Assembly: GCF_001401155.1 (NCBI RefSeq)
Contig: NZ_LJRO01000446.1
Span: 1-61,397 of the forward strand
Origin: Pseudomonas tremae
Lineage (GTDB): Bacteria > Pseudomonadota > Gammaproteobacteria > Pseudomonadales > Pseudomonadaceae
Direction: 5' to 3'
DNA: 61,397 bases
In this document: piece after piece, positions 36,769 to 43,576 of the stretch
How the letters are laid out: each line of letters begins with the position of its first letter
Position numbering within the stretch: the first letter of the stretch is position 1
The notes under the pieces: generated by a model
What the model was told of the DNA's origin: nothing
Seen by the model: the letters and a program-made list of their open reading frames with translations, nothing else
The model's database searches: none
Translations under genes and position numbers: made by a program

Positions 36769-37809
36769 TCAGCCCTTCGGGGCGTCGAACACACGGCGGT
36801 TGAGCACCGGATTGCCGTTTTGGTTGCGGGTCACATAGACCGGCAGCACTTTGGGCAAAGAACTTAGCAAGTTCGACAGGTCGTCGGTGTTGTAGCTGCC
36901 GCCCAGACGCATGGCCCCTGTGGCGCTGTCTGCCAGCAGAATAGGCGTTTGCAGATAACGGTTGATCAGAGGCAGCGCCTGACTGAGGGGCAGGTCGTTG
37001 AATATAAGCTTGCCATTGCGCCATGCCAGGCCCGCATCCTGTGCAGGCGTCTGGCTGATCAGAGGCGTATCGTCTCCCGCCTTGTAGCTTGCCTGCATGC
37101 CAGGATCGAGATGATGGCTGGAAGCCGGGTGCGTGCGGTCGCTGTTGACCTGAACCGAGCCCTCGACCAGCGTGACGCGTACTTGATCCTGATACATCCA
37201 TACATTGAAGCGTGTTCCTGTGACCTCGATGCTGCCTTGACCGGCATCGACCACAAACGGGTGTGTGGTGTCGTGGCTTACTTCGAAAAACGCCTCGCCA
37301 CTCTTCAGCGTCACGGCGCGTCGATTGCGGTAATTGGCATAGGTGAGTTCGGTGCCCAGATTCAGCTCTGCGCGGCTGCCGTCAGCGAGGACCACCAAGC
37401 GCGTGGCGGCACTGGCGTTGTAGGATTCATAGCTGTCCGGCAACCATCCCTGATACCAGCCTACGTAACTGGCAACCGGCACAGCCAGTGCAATGACTGC
37501 CGCCGCAGCTGCACGCTGCGTCCAGCGTTGCTTGCGGTGTTGCCTGGAGCGTGAAACCGGCTGGCCAGCCTGCGCCGACCCGATCGAGGCAATCGGCGCA
37601 GGGTTGAGCGGCTCGATCTGTCCGGTAATGTCCCAGACCTCGTTCATCGCCCGATACTCGACCGCATGCAAAGGATGCGCTACCAGCCACTGATCAAAGG
37701 CTTTTCGTTCTGCGTCCGTGCAGTCATCAGCGTGCAGCCGCATGCACCAATGCGCCGCCGCATCGGTGATCGCATCGTGTTCTGCCTTGCTGAAGAGAGG
37801 GTCGCTCAT
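36769..37809 (-). CDS. FecR-type anti-sigma factor / transmembrane signal transducer, orphan
   Basis: 346 residues. An N-terminal cytoplasmic domain of the DUF4880 type (AAHWCMRLHADDCTDAERKAFDQWL) binds the sigma factor. One membrane helix (AAAAVIALAVPVASYVGWYQ, about 105-125), a periplasmic FecR domain and a C-terminal STN-like domain (LPLSQALPLINRYLQ) follow. FecR normally transmits the state of a TonB receptor to a FecI sigma factor encoded just upstream. Here no sigma factor precedes it and no receptor gene follows, so partners must be elsewhere or lost. Confidence 0.87.
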   Translation of the reverse strand: MSDPLFSKAEHDAITDAAAHWCMRLHADDCTDAERKAFDQWLVAHPLHAVEYRAMNEVWDITGQIEPLNPAPIASIGSAQAGQPVSRSRQHRKQRWTQRAAAAAVIALAVPVASYVGWYQGWLPDSYESYNASAATRLVVLADGSRAELNLGTELTYANYRNRRAVTLKSGEAFFEVSHDTTHPFVVDAGQGSIEVTGTRFNVWMYQDQVRVTLVEGSVQVNSDRTHPASSHHLDPGMQASYKAGDDTPLISQTPAQDAGLAWRNGKLIFNDLPLSQALPLINRYLQTPILLADSATGAMRLGGSYNTDDLSNLLSSLPKVLPVYVTRNQNGNPVLNRRVFDAPKG

Positions 37810-38027
37810 GGGCGCTCCGGCCGTTACCGTTGGCGCATTCTACCCTCGGATTTCATGGAGAGAGAACATTCACTGGCCATTACTCATCTACACACGATGT
37901 ATTTCCGTGTGAATGCAAGCGGCTCTCATGCACTGTCTGCTGGGGCATTGGAGTGGCCGTGCTGCATCGTCAGCGCTACTCTCCGGTCATATGAACCTCA
38001 CCTCAATGCCTTTGCCGGGAGCTACAG

Positions 38028-39059
38028 ATGCAAGCGATGACAACCGACGAGCCCGCTTCAACTGTCTCGTTTTTGCAACTGACGGACCTGTTGCGTCGCA
38101 TCTTTCTGGCGCACGGAACATCGGCGCAGGTGGCGCAAGTGCTTGCTGAAAACTGCGCAAGTGCCCAGCGCGATGGCTCGCACAGCCACGGCATCTTTCG
38201 AATCCCCGGCTACCTGTCTTCGCTGGCCAGCGGCTGGGTGGACGGCAAGGCCGTACCGGTTGTCGAGGATGTGGCGACCGCTTTCGTGAGGGTCGACGCC
38301 GGCAATGGCTTTGCCCAGCCGGCGCTGGCGGCGGCCAGATCGCTGCTGATCGATAAGGCGCGCAATGCCGGAATTGCAATCCTGGCAATTCGCAACTCTC
38401 ACCATTTCGCGGCGTTGTGGCCGGATGTCGAGCATTTTGCCGAGCAAAATCTGGTTGCCTTGAGCATGGTCAACAGCATGACCTGTGTCGTGCCTCACGC
38501 TGCGCGTCAACCCTTGTTCGGCACCAACCCTATTGCCTTCGCGGCGCCGCGTGCCGGTGGCAATCCGATCGTCTTTGACCTGGCAACCAGCGCCATTGCC
38601 CACGGCGATGTGCAGATAGCCGCTCGTGAGGGGCGATTGCTGCCCGAAGGGATGGGGGTCGATCACGCCGGATTAGCCACCCGCGACCCTCGCGCCATTC
38701 TCGATGGCGGTGCGCTTTTACCTTTTGGCGGGCACAAGGGGTCTGCGCTGTCGATGATGGTCGAGCTGCTGGCGGCAGGGCTTACGGGTGGCAACTTCTC
38801 GTTCGAATTCGACTGGTCGGCGCATCCCGGTGCGCAAACACCCTGGACAGGCCAGCTGCTTATCGTCATTGACCCCGACAAAGGCAGCGGTCAGCACTTT
38901 GCCGAGCGCAGCGAAGAGTTGGTGCGACAGCTTCATGGGGCAGGGCAAGAGCGTCTACCGGGTGATCGACGTTACCTTGAGCGGGCACGCTCCATGGCCC
39001 AGGGAATTCCTGCTAGCCAGGCTGATCTCGAACGGTTGCAAGGGCTGGCAGGCAAGTGA
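38028..39059 (+). CDS. dpkA: Delta1-piperideine-2-carboxylate / pyrroline-2-carboxylate reductase
   Basis: NADPH-dependent imine reductase of the malate/L-lactate dehydrogenase-like (Ldh2) family, 343 residues. The sequence is very close to what I remember of the structurally known P. syringae enzyme (SHSHGIFRIPGYLSSL, NGFAQPALAAARSLL, LPFGGHKGSALSMMVELLAAG). It reduces Pip2C and Pyr2C in D-lysine and D-proline catabolism. GGGAG precedes the ATG at 38028; a second ATG three codons on is an alternative. Confidence 0.9.
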   Translation: MQAMTTDEPASTVSFLQLTDLLRRIFLAHGTSAQVAQVLAENCASAQRDGSHSHGIFRIPGYLSSLASGWVDGKAVPVVEDVATAFVRVDAGNGFAQPALAAARSLLIDKARNAGIAILAIRNSHHFAALWPDVEHFAEQNLVALSMVNSMTCVVPHAARQPLFGTNPIAFAAPRAGGNPIVFDLATSAIAHGDVQIAAREGRLLPEGMGVDHAGLATRDPRAILDGGALLPFGGHKGSALSMMVELLAAGLTGGNFSFEFDWSAHPGAQTPWTGQLLIVIDPDKGSGQHFAERSEELVRQLHGAGQERLPGDRRYLERARSMAQGIPASQADLERLQGLAGK

Positions 39060-39121
39060 GCGAGTTACATATTCGCTGACCATTCGTCGCGATGAGTCTT
39101 GTGCAAGGGCGCTTATCTAAA

Positions 39122-39141
39122 TACTGTATGCATGAACAGTA
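39122..39141. promoter_or_regulatory. Near-perfect LexA (SOS) box
   Basis: TACTGTATGCATGAACAGTA matches the classical LexA consensus in both arms (TACTGTAT and ACAGTA; CTG-N10-CAG core). A weak promoter with TTGTGC at 39099-39104 and, after 17 bases, TACTGT at 39122-39127 would be covered by LexA. It lies 20 bases ahead of the small gene starting at 39162. Confidence 0.8.
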
Positions 39142-39161
39142 AAGAACGAATGAGGTCTGTC

Positions 39162-39359
39162 ATGTCCCTTGACTCAGTACAAAGCCAGGTTGCCCAACCC
39201 CATCGCACGCTCTCTGCAATGAACGAAATGCAGCGAGAAGATTTCCTGAGGCTGGCAGCTGCGTTGCGCCAGTTCAATGCCTACGAGCCCGAGGTTTCGA
39301 TCGCCATCGCAGCTGCCCGTTCCGGGTCCGATTATCGGCAGATTGGTACAATGGAATAG
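39162..39359 (+). CDS. Small protein under a predicted LexA box, unknown function
   Basis: 65 residues (MSLDSVQSQVAQPHRTLSAM onwards), mostly helical, soluble, with no motif I recognise. An ATG at 39132 lies inside the LexA box and would precede the likely RNA start, so 39162 (GAGG upstream) or 39150 is used. It precedes the ParD-like/MetAP pair by 87 bases and could be read through into it. SOS induction is predicted from the operator only. Confidence 0.7.
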   Translation: MSLDSVQSQVAQPHRTLSAMNEMQREDFLRLAAALRQFNAYEPEVSIAIAAARSGSDYRQIGTME

Positions 39360-39401
39360 GTTGTCAGTTTTCGGTCGCGGCAAGTCCCGTGTTGATCATG
39401 A

Positions 39402-39428
39402 GTATATGAAGCGTATATGATTCATATA
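39402..39428. promoter_or_regulatory. Operator-like repeats upstream of the ParD-like gene
   Basis: GTATATGA occurs at 39402-39409 and again at 39413-39420, 11 bases apart. The second copy forms a perfect 7-1-7 palindrome, TATATGA-T-TCATATA (39414-39428). Direct plus inverted half-sites one helical turn apart are typical of autoregulating antitoxins. It ends 18 bases before the ATG. Confidence 0.6.
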
Positions 39429-39446
39429 TTCAATGTGAGGTGAAAC

Positions 39447-39704
39447 ATGGGTCTGGTAAAAATTTCTGAACACATGCACGCCAATCTGCGCTCTGCCAGT
39501 GTCGCGCTCAGCCGCTCCATCAATGCGCAGGCGGAGCACTGGATGCGTATCGGCATGCTCGCTGAACTGCATCCCGCACTCGATTACAGCGAAATCTGCC
39601 AGATGCTGATTCGCATCGAAAACACAGGTGACACTGTATTGACGACTTCTGCCTTCAATGTTTCAGAGCTCTCCGACTCGCGCCGTTCCAAGGCAGCCTC
39701 ATGA
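39447..39704 (+). CDS. ParD-like antitoxin family protein
   Basis: 85 residues. The pattern GLVKISEHMHANLRSASVALSRSINAQAEHWMRIGMLAEL is that of the ParD-like antitoxin family (PF11903, as I recall). The family has a ribbon-helix-helix-like N terminus and is annotated as an antitoxin of type II systems. Its stop overlaps the ATG of the aminopeptidase gene by four bases (ATGA), the layout of a toxin-antitoxin pair, but the partner is a metallopeptidase and not a ParE toxin. Confidence 0.82.
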   Translation: MGLVKISEHMHANLRSASVALSRSINAQAEHWMRIGMLAELHPALDYSEICQMLIRIENTGDTVLTTSAFNVSELSDSRRSKAAS

Positions 39705-40492
39705 GCAATGCTATCGGCATCAAGACCGAACAGGACCTCGTGCAGTTGCGTATAGCCGGAAGGCTGGCGGCTGATGTACTTGCGATGATCACGCCTTACG
39801 TCAAGGCGGGTGTCAGCACTGAAGCGCTCGATGACATCTGCAACGGGTACATCGTCAAAGAGCTGAAAGTGATCCCTGCGAATGTTGGCTATCACGGCTT
39901 CACCAAAACCACCTGCATCTCACCCAATGCTGTGGTCTGTCACGGCATACCCTCGGCCAAGGATATTCTGAAGGATGGCGACATCGTCAATATCGACGTC
40001 GCAGTCATCAAGGACGGCTGGTACGGCGATACCAGCCGCATGTATCTGGTGGGTGAGGTCAGCCCTCTGGCAAAGCGTCTCGTCGAAACGACCTATGAGG
40101 CGACCCGCGCGGGTATTCACGCGGTTCGTCCAGGTGCAACGCTGGGGGACATCGGTTATGCCATCCAGAGCGTCGCACACCGTGAAGGCTTCAGCGTGGT
40201 TCGCGAATATTGCGGGCATGGCATTGGCCGCAAGTACCACGAAGAGCCGCAGATTCTGCATTACGGCACTCAGGGCAAAGGTTTGAGACTGAAAGAGGGC
40301 ATGGTGTTCACCATCGAGCCAATGATCAATGCCGGCAAGGCAGGCACCAAAACGCTGGCGGACGGCTGGACCGTTCTCACCAGCGATCTTTCGCTGTCTG
40401 CGCAGTGGGAGCACATGGTCGCAGTGACCTCTAACGGTTTTGAATTGCTGACACCCTGGCCTGACGGGACGGGCGATTACCCTGCCATCTAG
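39701..40492 (+). CDS. map: Type I methionine aminopeptidase, second copy coupled to a ParD-like gene
   Basis: 263 residues of the MetAP Ia type, which removes the initiator methionine. All metal ligands are visible: Asp in VNIDVAVIKDGWYGD (two), His in GHGIGRKYHEEP, Glu in FTIEPMINAG and Glu in QWEHMVAV. The substrate His is in VCHGIPS. It should be active. The housekeeping map gene of pseudomonads lies beside rpsB-tsf, so this is an accessory copy. Its translation is coupled to the ParD-like protein. A strong terminator follows. Confidence 0.9.
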   Translation: MSNAIGIKTEQDLVQLRIAGRLAADVLAMITPYVKAGVSTEALDDICNGYIVKELKVIPANVGYHGFTKTTCISPNAVVCHGIPSAKDILKDGDIVNIDVAVIKDGWYGDTSRMYLVGEVSPLAKRLVETTYEATRAGIHAVRPGATLGDIGYAIQSVAHREGFSVVREYCGHGIGRKYHEEPQILHYGTQGKGLRLKEGMVFTIEPMINAGKAGTKTLADGWTVLTSDLSLSAQWEHMVAVTSNGFELLTPWPDGTGDYPAI

Positions 40493-40522
40493 CCTGCTTG
40501 GAGGCGTCAAGTTGCACGCATG

Positions 40523-40552
40523 AATAATGGCCTTTTAAGGCCATTATTTTTG
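40523..40552. terminator. Rho-independent terminator after map
   Basis: AATAATGGCCTT (40523-40534) pairs with AAGGCCATTATT (40537-40548) and is followed by a T tract. It can also act on the opposite strand. Confidence 0.85.
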
Positions 40553-40566
40553 GATGGCAGAAGTGA

Positions 40567-40938
40567 TCAATACTCCAGCGTCGACCTCTTCCAGCGCACT
40601 TGCGTGATGCCGAGGCTTTCGGCTTGCAAGGTGGCAATGCGCAACGGGCCTGCAGATATATTGCCACTGACCGTCCCGACGCCCGCATGCAGCGTCGCAC
40701 AATGCAGTGCGTCATTTTGACAGAGTTGCCTTGTCTGATGCAGGAAGGATCGTGGCTCTCCATTAAACTGGTAATGGATTTCAAATTCCATTTGATGAAT
40801 CATCGTTCGCTGCCTGAAGGTAGGTGTTGCGCCATATTGGATGGAACTGTCGATGGCATAGCCAGAATGAGAAAACTCTTTCAGCCGAACACCACGCTCT
40901 TGTAGCTTAGGACGAAAAGCGTCGAGCTCAATGTTCAA
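40567..40938 (-). CDS. Hypothetical protein, doubtful start, possibly a remnant
   Basis: An open frame of 123 codons (NIELDAFRPKLQERGVRLKEF... WKRSTLEY) with a plausible amino acid mix and no recognised domain. The only start near the upper end is TTG at 40938, without a ribosome-binding site, and the next in-frame ATG lies a third of the way in. It could be the tail of a gene that lost its start. The opposite strand also carries a long ORF, so coding is uncertain. Confidence 0.4.
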   Translation of the reverse strand: MNIELDAFRPKLQERGVRLKEFSHSGYAIDSSIQYGATPTFRQRTMIHQMEFEIHYQFNGEPRSFLHQTRQLCQNDALHCATLHAGVGTVSGNISAGPLRIATLQAESLGITQVRWKRSTLEY

Positions 40939-41035
40939 GTTAACAGTTGTCCGATGAGTGGCCCGAGCGCCTATTCAAATGAATTGTCTTGGCGCTCGGG
41001 ATCATCTTTATGGGCGTGGTTAGCCAGCATTTCGC

Positions 41036-41737
41036 CTATTTACATGACTTCAAATCAACCGGCCCGACAAAGTCGTTACCGCGTCCCATGACACAGGCAA
41101 CTTGCTGGTTGCGTTGACGCTCCCATACCTGAGGAGGATAGGTCTTGTCCCAGGCCTCATACAGCTGTCGATCCTGACGAGACAAGCGCAGGTTATATTG
41201 CTTGCTCATGTAGAAATAGGTGCGAGCGATCATGCCGCGTATCGACGGCCTGGGCATGACCTTTTTGGCCTTGAAATCCACTTGGGTCAGGCATGAGCCA
41301 TACTGACCCTTTTTCTCGGGAACCCAGCCAAAACTGAAGTTGCTACGGTCGCCGTTTACTTCGCCAATGCTGGGCACCAGGTTGTGCAGATCGGCTTCGG
41401 CACGTTTGTAGACAGCGTCATTTTTTGTGCAATTCTTGCGTCCGCCGTTTTGCCAGCATTGACGAAGGTGGCCGATCTGCCAGGCAGGCACGATATGCTC
41501 CCATTCAATTCGGCTGGCGCGCTTGGCGCTCTTGCGCGGAACATAGCCACAGCCGGCGAGGTCAACCCGCTTGCCCGAGTATTTGCAACCACAATAAAAC
41601 TCGGTCGATTGCGGAGCGTACAGGCCCCAGGCGACTTTTTTTGCTTCGCTGAAGGTGCGCGGGGCGTCGGCCTGGGCTGTGAATGAAGCACTGATGAGCA
41701 GGGTGGTGCAAAACAGGGTAGAGAATCTAAACGTCAT
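41036..41737 (-). CDS. Secreted endonuclease I (EndA family)
   Basis: 233 residues with a signal peptide (MTFRFSTLFCTTLLISASFTAQA). The beta-beta-alpha-metal nuclease signature RIEWEHIVPAWQIG holds the catalytic His. GEVNGDRSNFSFGW, with its conserved Asn and Arg, and several Cys complete the EndA/Dns pattern. It degrades DNA in the periplasm or outside the cell. AAGGAAG precedes the ATG at 41737. Confidence 0.9.
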   Translation of the reverse strand: MTFRFSTLFCTTLLISASFTAQADAPRTFSEAKKVAWGLYAPQSTEFYCGCKYSGKRVDLAGCGYVPRKSAKRASRIEWEHIVPAWQIGHLRQCWQNGGRKNCTKNDAVYKRAEADLHNLVPSIGEVNGDRSNFSFGWVPEKKGQYGSCLTQVDFKAKKVMPRPSIRGMIARTYFYMSKQYNLRLSRQDRQLYEAWDKTYPPQVWERQRNQQVACVMGRGNDFVGPVDLKSCK

Positions 41738-41741
41738 GCCG

Positions 41742-41993
41742 TCAATCTTCCTTCGGCAATGTCCAGAATATCTGTACGCCACCATCATCGCGCCAGGCGA
41801 GGGTGACATTATCGTTTTCGGCTATTTCTTCAAGGATCTGCGCCCAGTCGTCTTCCGACTCGTCAGGCTGACGAAAAAGCAGGGCGGCCCTGGATTTTTG
41901 CGCAGTCGGCGAGTTGATGATCTTCTGTACCCGTATACCCATGCGCTCGTAGGGGCCGGGAGTGGAGGGGGTCGCTGCGGTTTGTCTTGCCAC
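41742..41993 (-). CDS. DUF1654 family protein
   Basis: 83 residues from a GTG start (ARQTAATPSTPGPYERMGIR). The block YERMGIRVQKIINSPTAQKSRAALLFR and the C terminus DDGGVQIFWTLPKED are characteristic of DUF1654, a family I know almost only from Pseudomonas. The frame is open upstream, but AGGGA precedes the GTG and the residues before it are not family-like. Function unknown. It ends four bases before the endonuclease start, so the two may be co-transcribed. Confidence 0.82.
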   Translation of the reverse strand: MARQTAATPSTPGPYERMGIRVQKIINSPTAQKSRAALLFRQPDESEDDWAQILEEIAENDNVTLAWRDDGGVQIFWTLPKED

Positions 41994-42131
41994 GGAAAAA
42001 GTCCCTGAAGTTGCTGTACGGGCATACAGTATTTCAGTGTCGGATCTTTCGCAACTCCTATGTAAGATAAAGTGCCTGAAGTGGCACACTGCTCGTCTTG
42101 AGAACATTTCATAAAACATGAGGAATTACGC

Positions 42132-42356
42132 ATGAATATCAAGTCACTCACATTCCCGCTGCTGGCTGCGGCAGCCTTGGTGTTGGCAGGGTGCTCCACA
42201 CCCTCTGTCGTCACACTGCAGAACGGTACGCAGTATGTGACCAAAGACATGCCCAAAACCAAGACGCGGGACGGTTTTTATGAGTTCGAGGACATTTCCG
42301 GCAAGACAATCCGTATAAAGGCTGACGACGTCGCTACGGTCAGGCCAGAAAACTGA
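42132..42356 (+). CDS. YgdI/YgdR family small lipoprotein, second copy
   Basis: 74 residues: lipoprotein signal with lipobox LAGC (ALVLAGCSTPSVVTLQNG), then the family pattern RDGFYEFEDISGKTIRIKADDV. It is a paralogue of the lipoprotein at 30062-30283, with the same order of motifs but clear divergence. AGGAATTAC precedes the ATG. Confidence 0.9.
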   Translation: MNIKSLTFPLLAAAALVLAGCSTPSVVTLQNGTQYVTKDMPKTKTRDGFYEFEDISGKTIRIKADDVATVRPEN

Positions 42357-42382
42357 TTGAGCCTGTCAGGCATACAGTAAGG

Positions 42383-42416
42383 CTGATCGCTCTCGTTCGG
42401 CACGAGGCGCGATCAG
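42383..42416 (+). terminator. Long hairpin between the lipoprotein gene and the rbs promoter
   Basis: CTGATCGC (42383-42390) pairs with GCGATCAG (42409-42416), and CTCG/CGAG pairs inside. There is no T tract, so it may be a partial terminator or an RNA stabiliser. Confidence 0.5.
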
Positions 42417-42441
42417 TCAGACAGATTTCATTTCCAGTGGA

Positions 42442-42492
42442 TTGACAAAGTCTGCGGCTTTTTTCATAGTTCGCTCCTCGCAAACGTTTGCG
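42442..42492 (+). promoter_or_regulatory. rbs operon promoter with LacI-family (RbsR) operator
   Basis: TTGACA (42442-42447), a 17-base spacer and CATAGT (42465-42470) form a good sigma70 promoter. The perfect palindrome CGCAAACGTTTGCG (42479-42492) sits at the expected start point. It has the central CG step and half-sites of RbsR/LacI-type operators. Repression by RbsR (46121-47137) and release by ribose are expected. Confidence 0.82.
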
Positions 42493-42559
42493 TGTCGATG
42501 CCTGGCGTCGGCCCTGCGTCGTTCGCCCGAAAAATAATCACAAGATCGGAGATGAACTC

Positions 42560-43519
42560 ATGAAGCTGCCATTCGCTGGACGCCTTCTCGCTGTCGCCAT
42601 GTTTGCTGCCGTTACGGCGGTAATGCCCCTCTCTGCTGCATTTGCCCAGACCCCGGAAAAACCCAAGGTCGCGCTGGTGATGAAATCACTGGCTAACGAA
42701 TTTTTCCTGACCATGGAAGACGGCGCAAAGGCCTACCAGAAAGAACACGCCAACGAATTCGATCTGGTCTCCAACGGGATCAAGGACGAGTCCGATACTT
42801 CTGCCCAGATCCGCATCGTCGAACAGATGATTGTTTCCAGGGTTGATGCACTGGTGATCGCGCCTGCCGACTCCAAGGCACTGGTCCCAGTGCTCAAGAA
42901 AGCCACGGATACCGGTATCAAAGTCGTCAACATCGACAACCAGCTCGACCCTGACGTGCTCAAAAGCAAGCAGCTGCAAATCCCGTTCGTAGGGCCTGAC
43001 AACCGCAAGGGTGCTGAGCTGGTAGGCGATTACCTGGCTAAAAAACTGACCGCGGGCGATGAGGTGGGCATCATCGAAGGCGTGTCGACCACCACCAACG
43101 CCCAGCAGCGTACCGCCGGGTTCAAGGACGCCATGGATAAGGCGCAAATGAAAGTAGTGTCCACGCAGTCCGGCAACTGGGAAATCGACAAGGGCAACGC
43201 GGTCGCCTCTGCGATGCTTAACGAATACCCGAACCTGAAGGCTTTGCTGGCCGGCAACGACAGCATGGCGTTGGGTGCGGTCTCTGCCGTGCGTGCGGCA
43301 GGCAAGGCTGGCAAGGTCATGGTTGTGGGCTACGACAACATCAATGCAATCAAGCCGATGCTCAAGGATGGTCGTATTCTGGCCACGGCTGATCAGTTTG
43401 CCGCCAAGCAGGCTGTCTTCGGCATCGAAGCTGCGCTCAAACTGGTCAAGGGCGAGAAGGTCGACACCAACGAGAAAGGCGTTATAGAAACGCCTGTAGA
43501 ACTCGTTACCCAACCTTGA
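42560..43519 (+). CDS. rbsB: Ribose ABC transporter substrate-binding protein RbsB
   Basis: 319 residues: signal peptide ending AAFA, then a type I periplasmic-binding fold (KPKVALVMKSLANEFFLTMEDGA, VDALVIAPADSKALVP, GNDSMALGAVSAVRAAGK). It captures D-ribose in the periplasm for RbsAC. GGAGATG precedes the ATG at 42560; the upstream open frame lacks a signal. First gene of rbsBACRKD. A hairpin after it may stabilise its message. Confidence 0.92.
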   Translation: MKLPFAGRLLAVAMFAAVTAVMPLSAAFAQTPEKPKVALVMKSLANEFFLTMEDGAKAYQKEHANEFDLVSNGIKDESDTSAQIRIVEQMIVSRVDALVIAPADSKALVPVLKKATDTGIKVVNIDNQLDPDVLKSKQLQIPFVGPDNRKGAELVGDYLAKKLTAGDEVGIIEGVSTTTNAQQRTAGFKDAMDKAQMKVVSTQSGNWEIDKGNAVASAMLNEYPNLKALLAGNDSMALGAVSAVRAAGKAGKVMVVGYDNINAIKPMLKDGRILATADQFAAKQAVFGIEAALKLVKGEKVDTNEKGVIETPVELVTQP

Positions 43520-43535
43520 TCCACGCCGCGTAAAA

Positions 43536-43567
43536 AAGGCGTCCGTCCCTGAACAGGCGGGCGCCGG
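43536..43567 (+). other. Intercistronic stem-loop between rbsB and rbsA
   Basis: GGCGTCCGTCC and GGCGGGCGCC form an imperfect GC-rich stem around CTGAACA. No T tract follows. Such structures after binding-protein genes usually protect the 3' end and raise the binding protein over the membrane subunits. Confidence 0.55.
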
Positions 43568-43576
43568 GAGAAATGT

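Noticed and set aside
36695..37201. 168-codon minus-strand ORF overlapping the end of fecR, considered as a TonB-receptor remnant
   Set aside because: It is an alternate frame of fecR that only continues about 70 bases past its stop; no receptor motif was found.
40600..40905. 101-codon plus-strand ORF opposite the doubtful hypothetical at 40567-40938
   Set aside because: Composition is no better than chance and no ribosome site precedes it.
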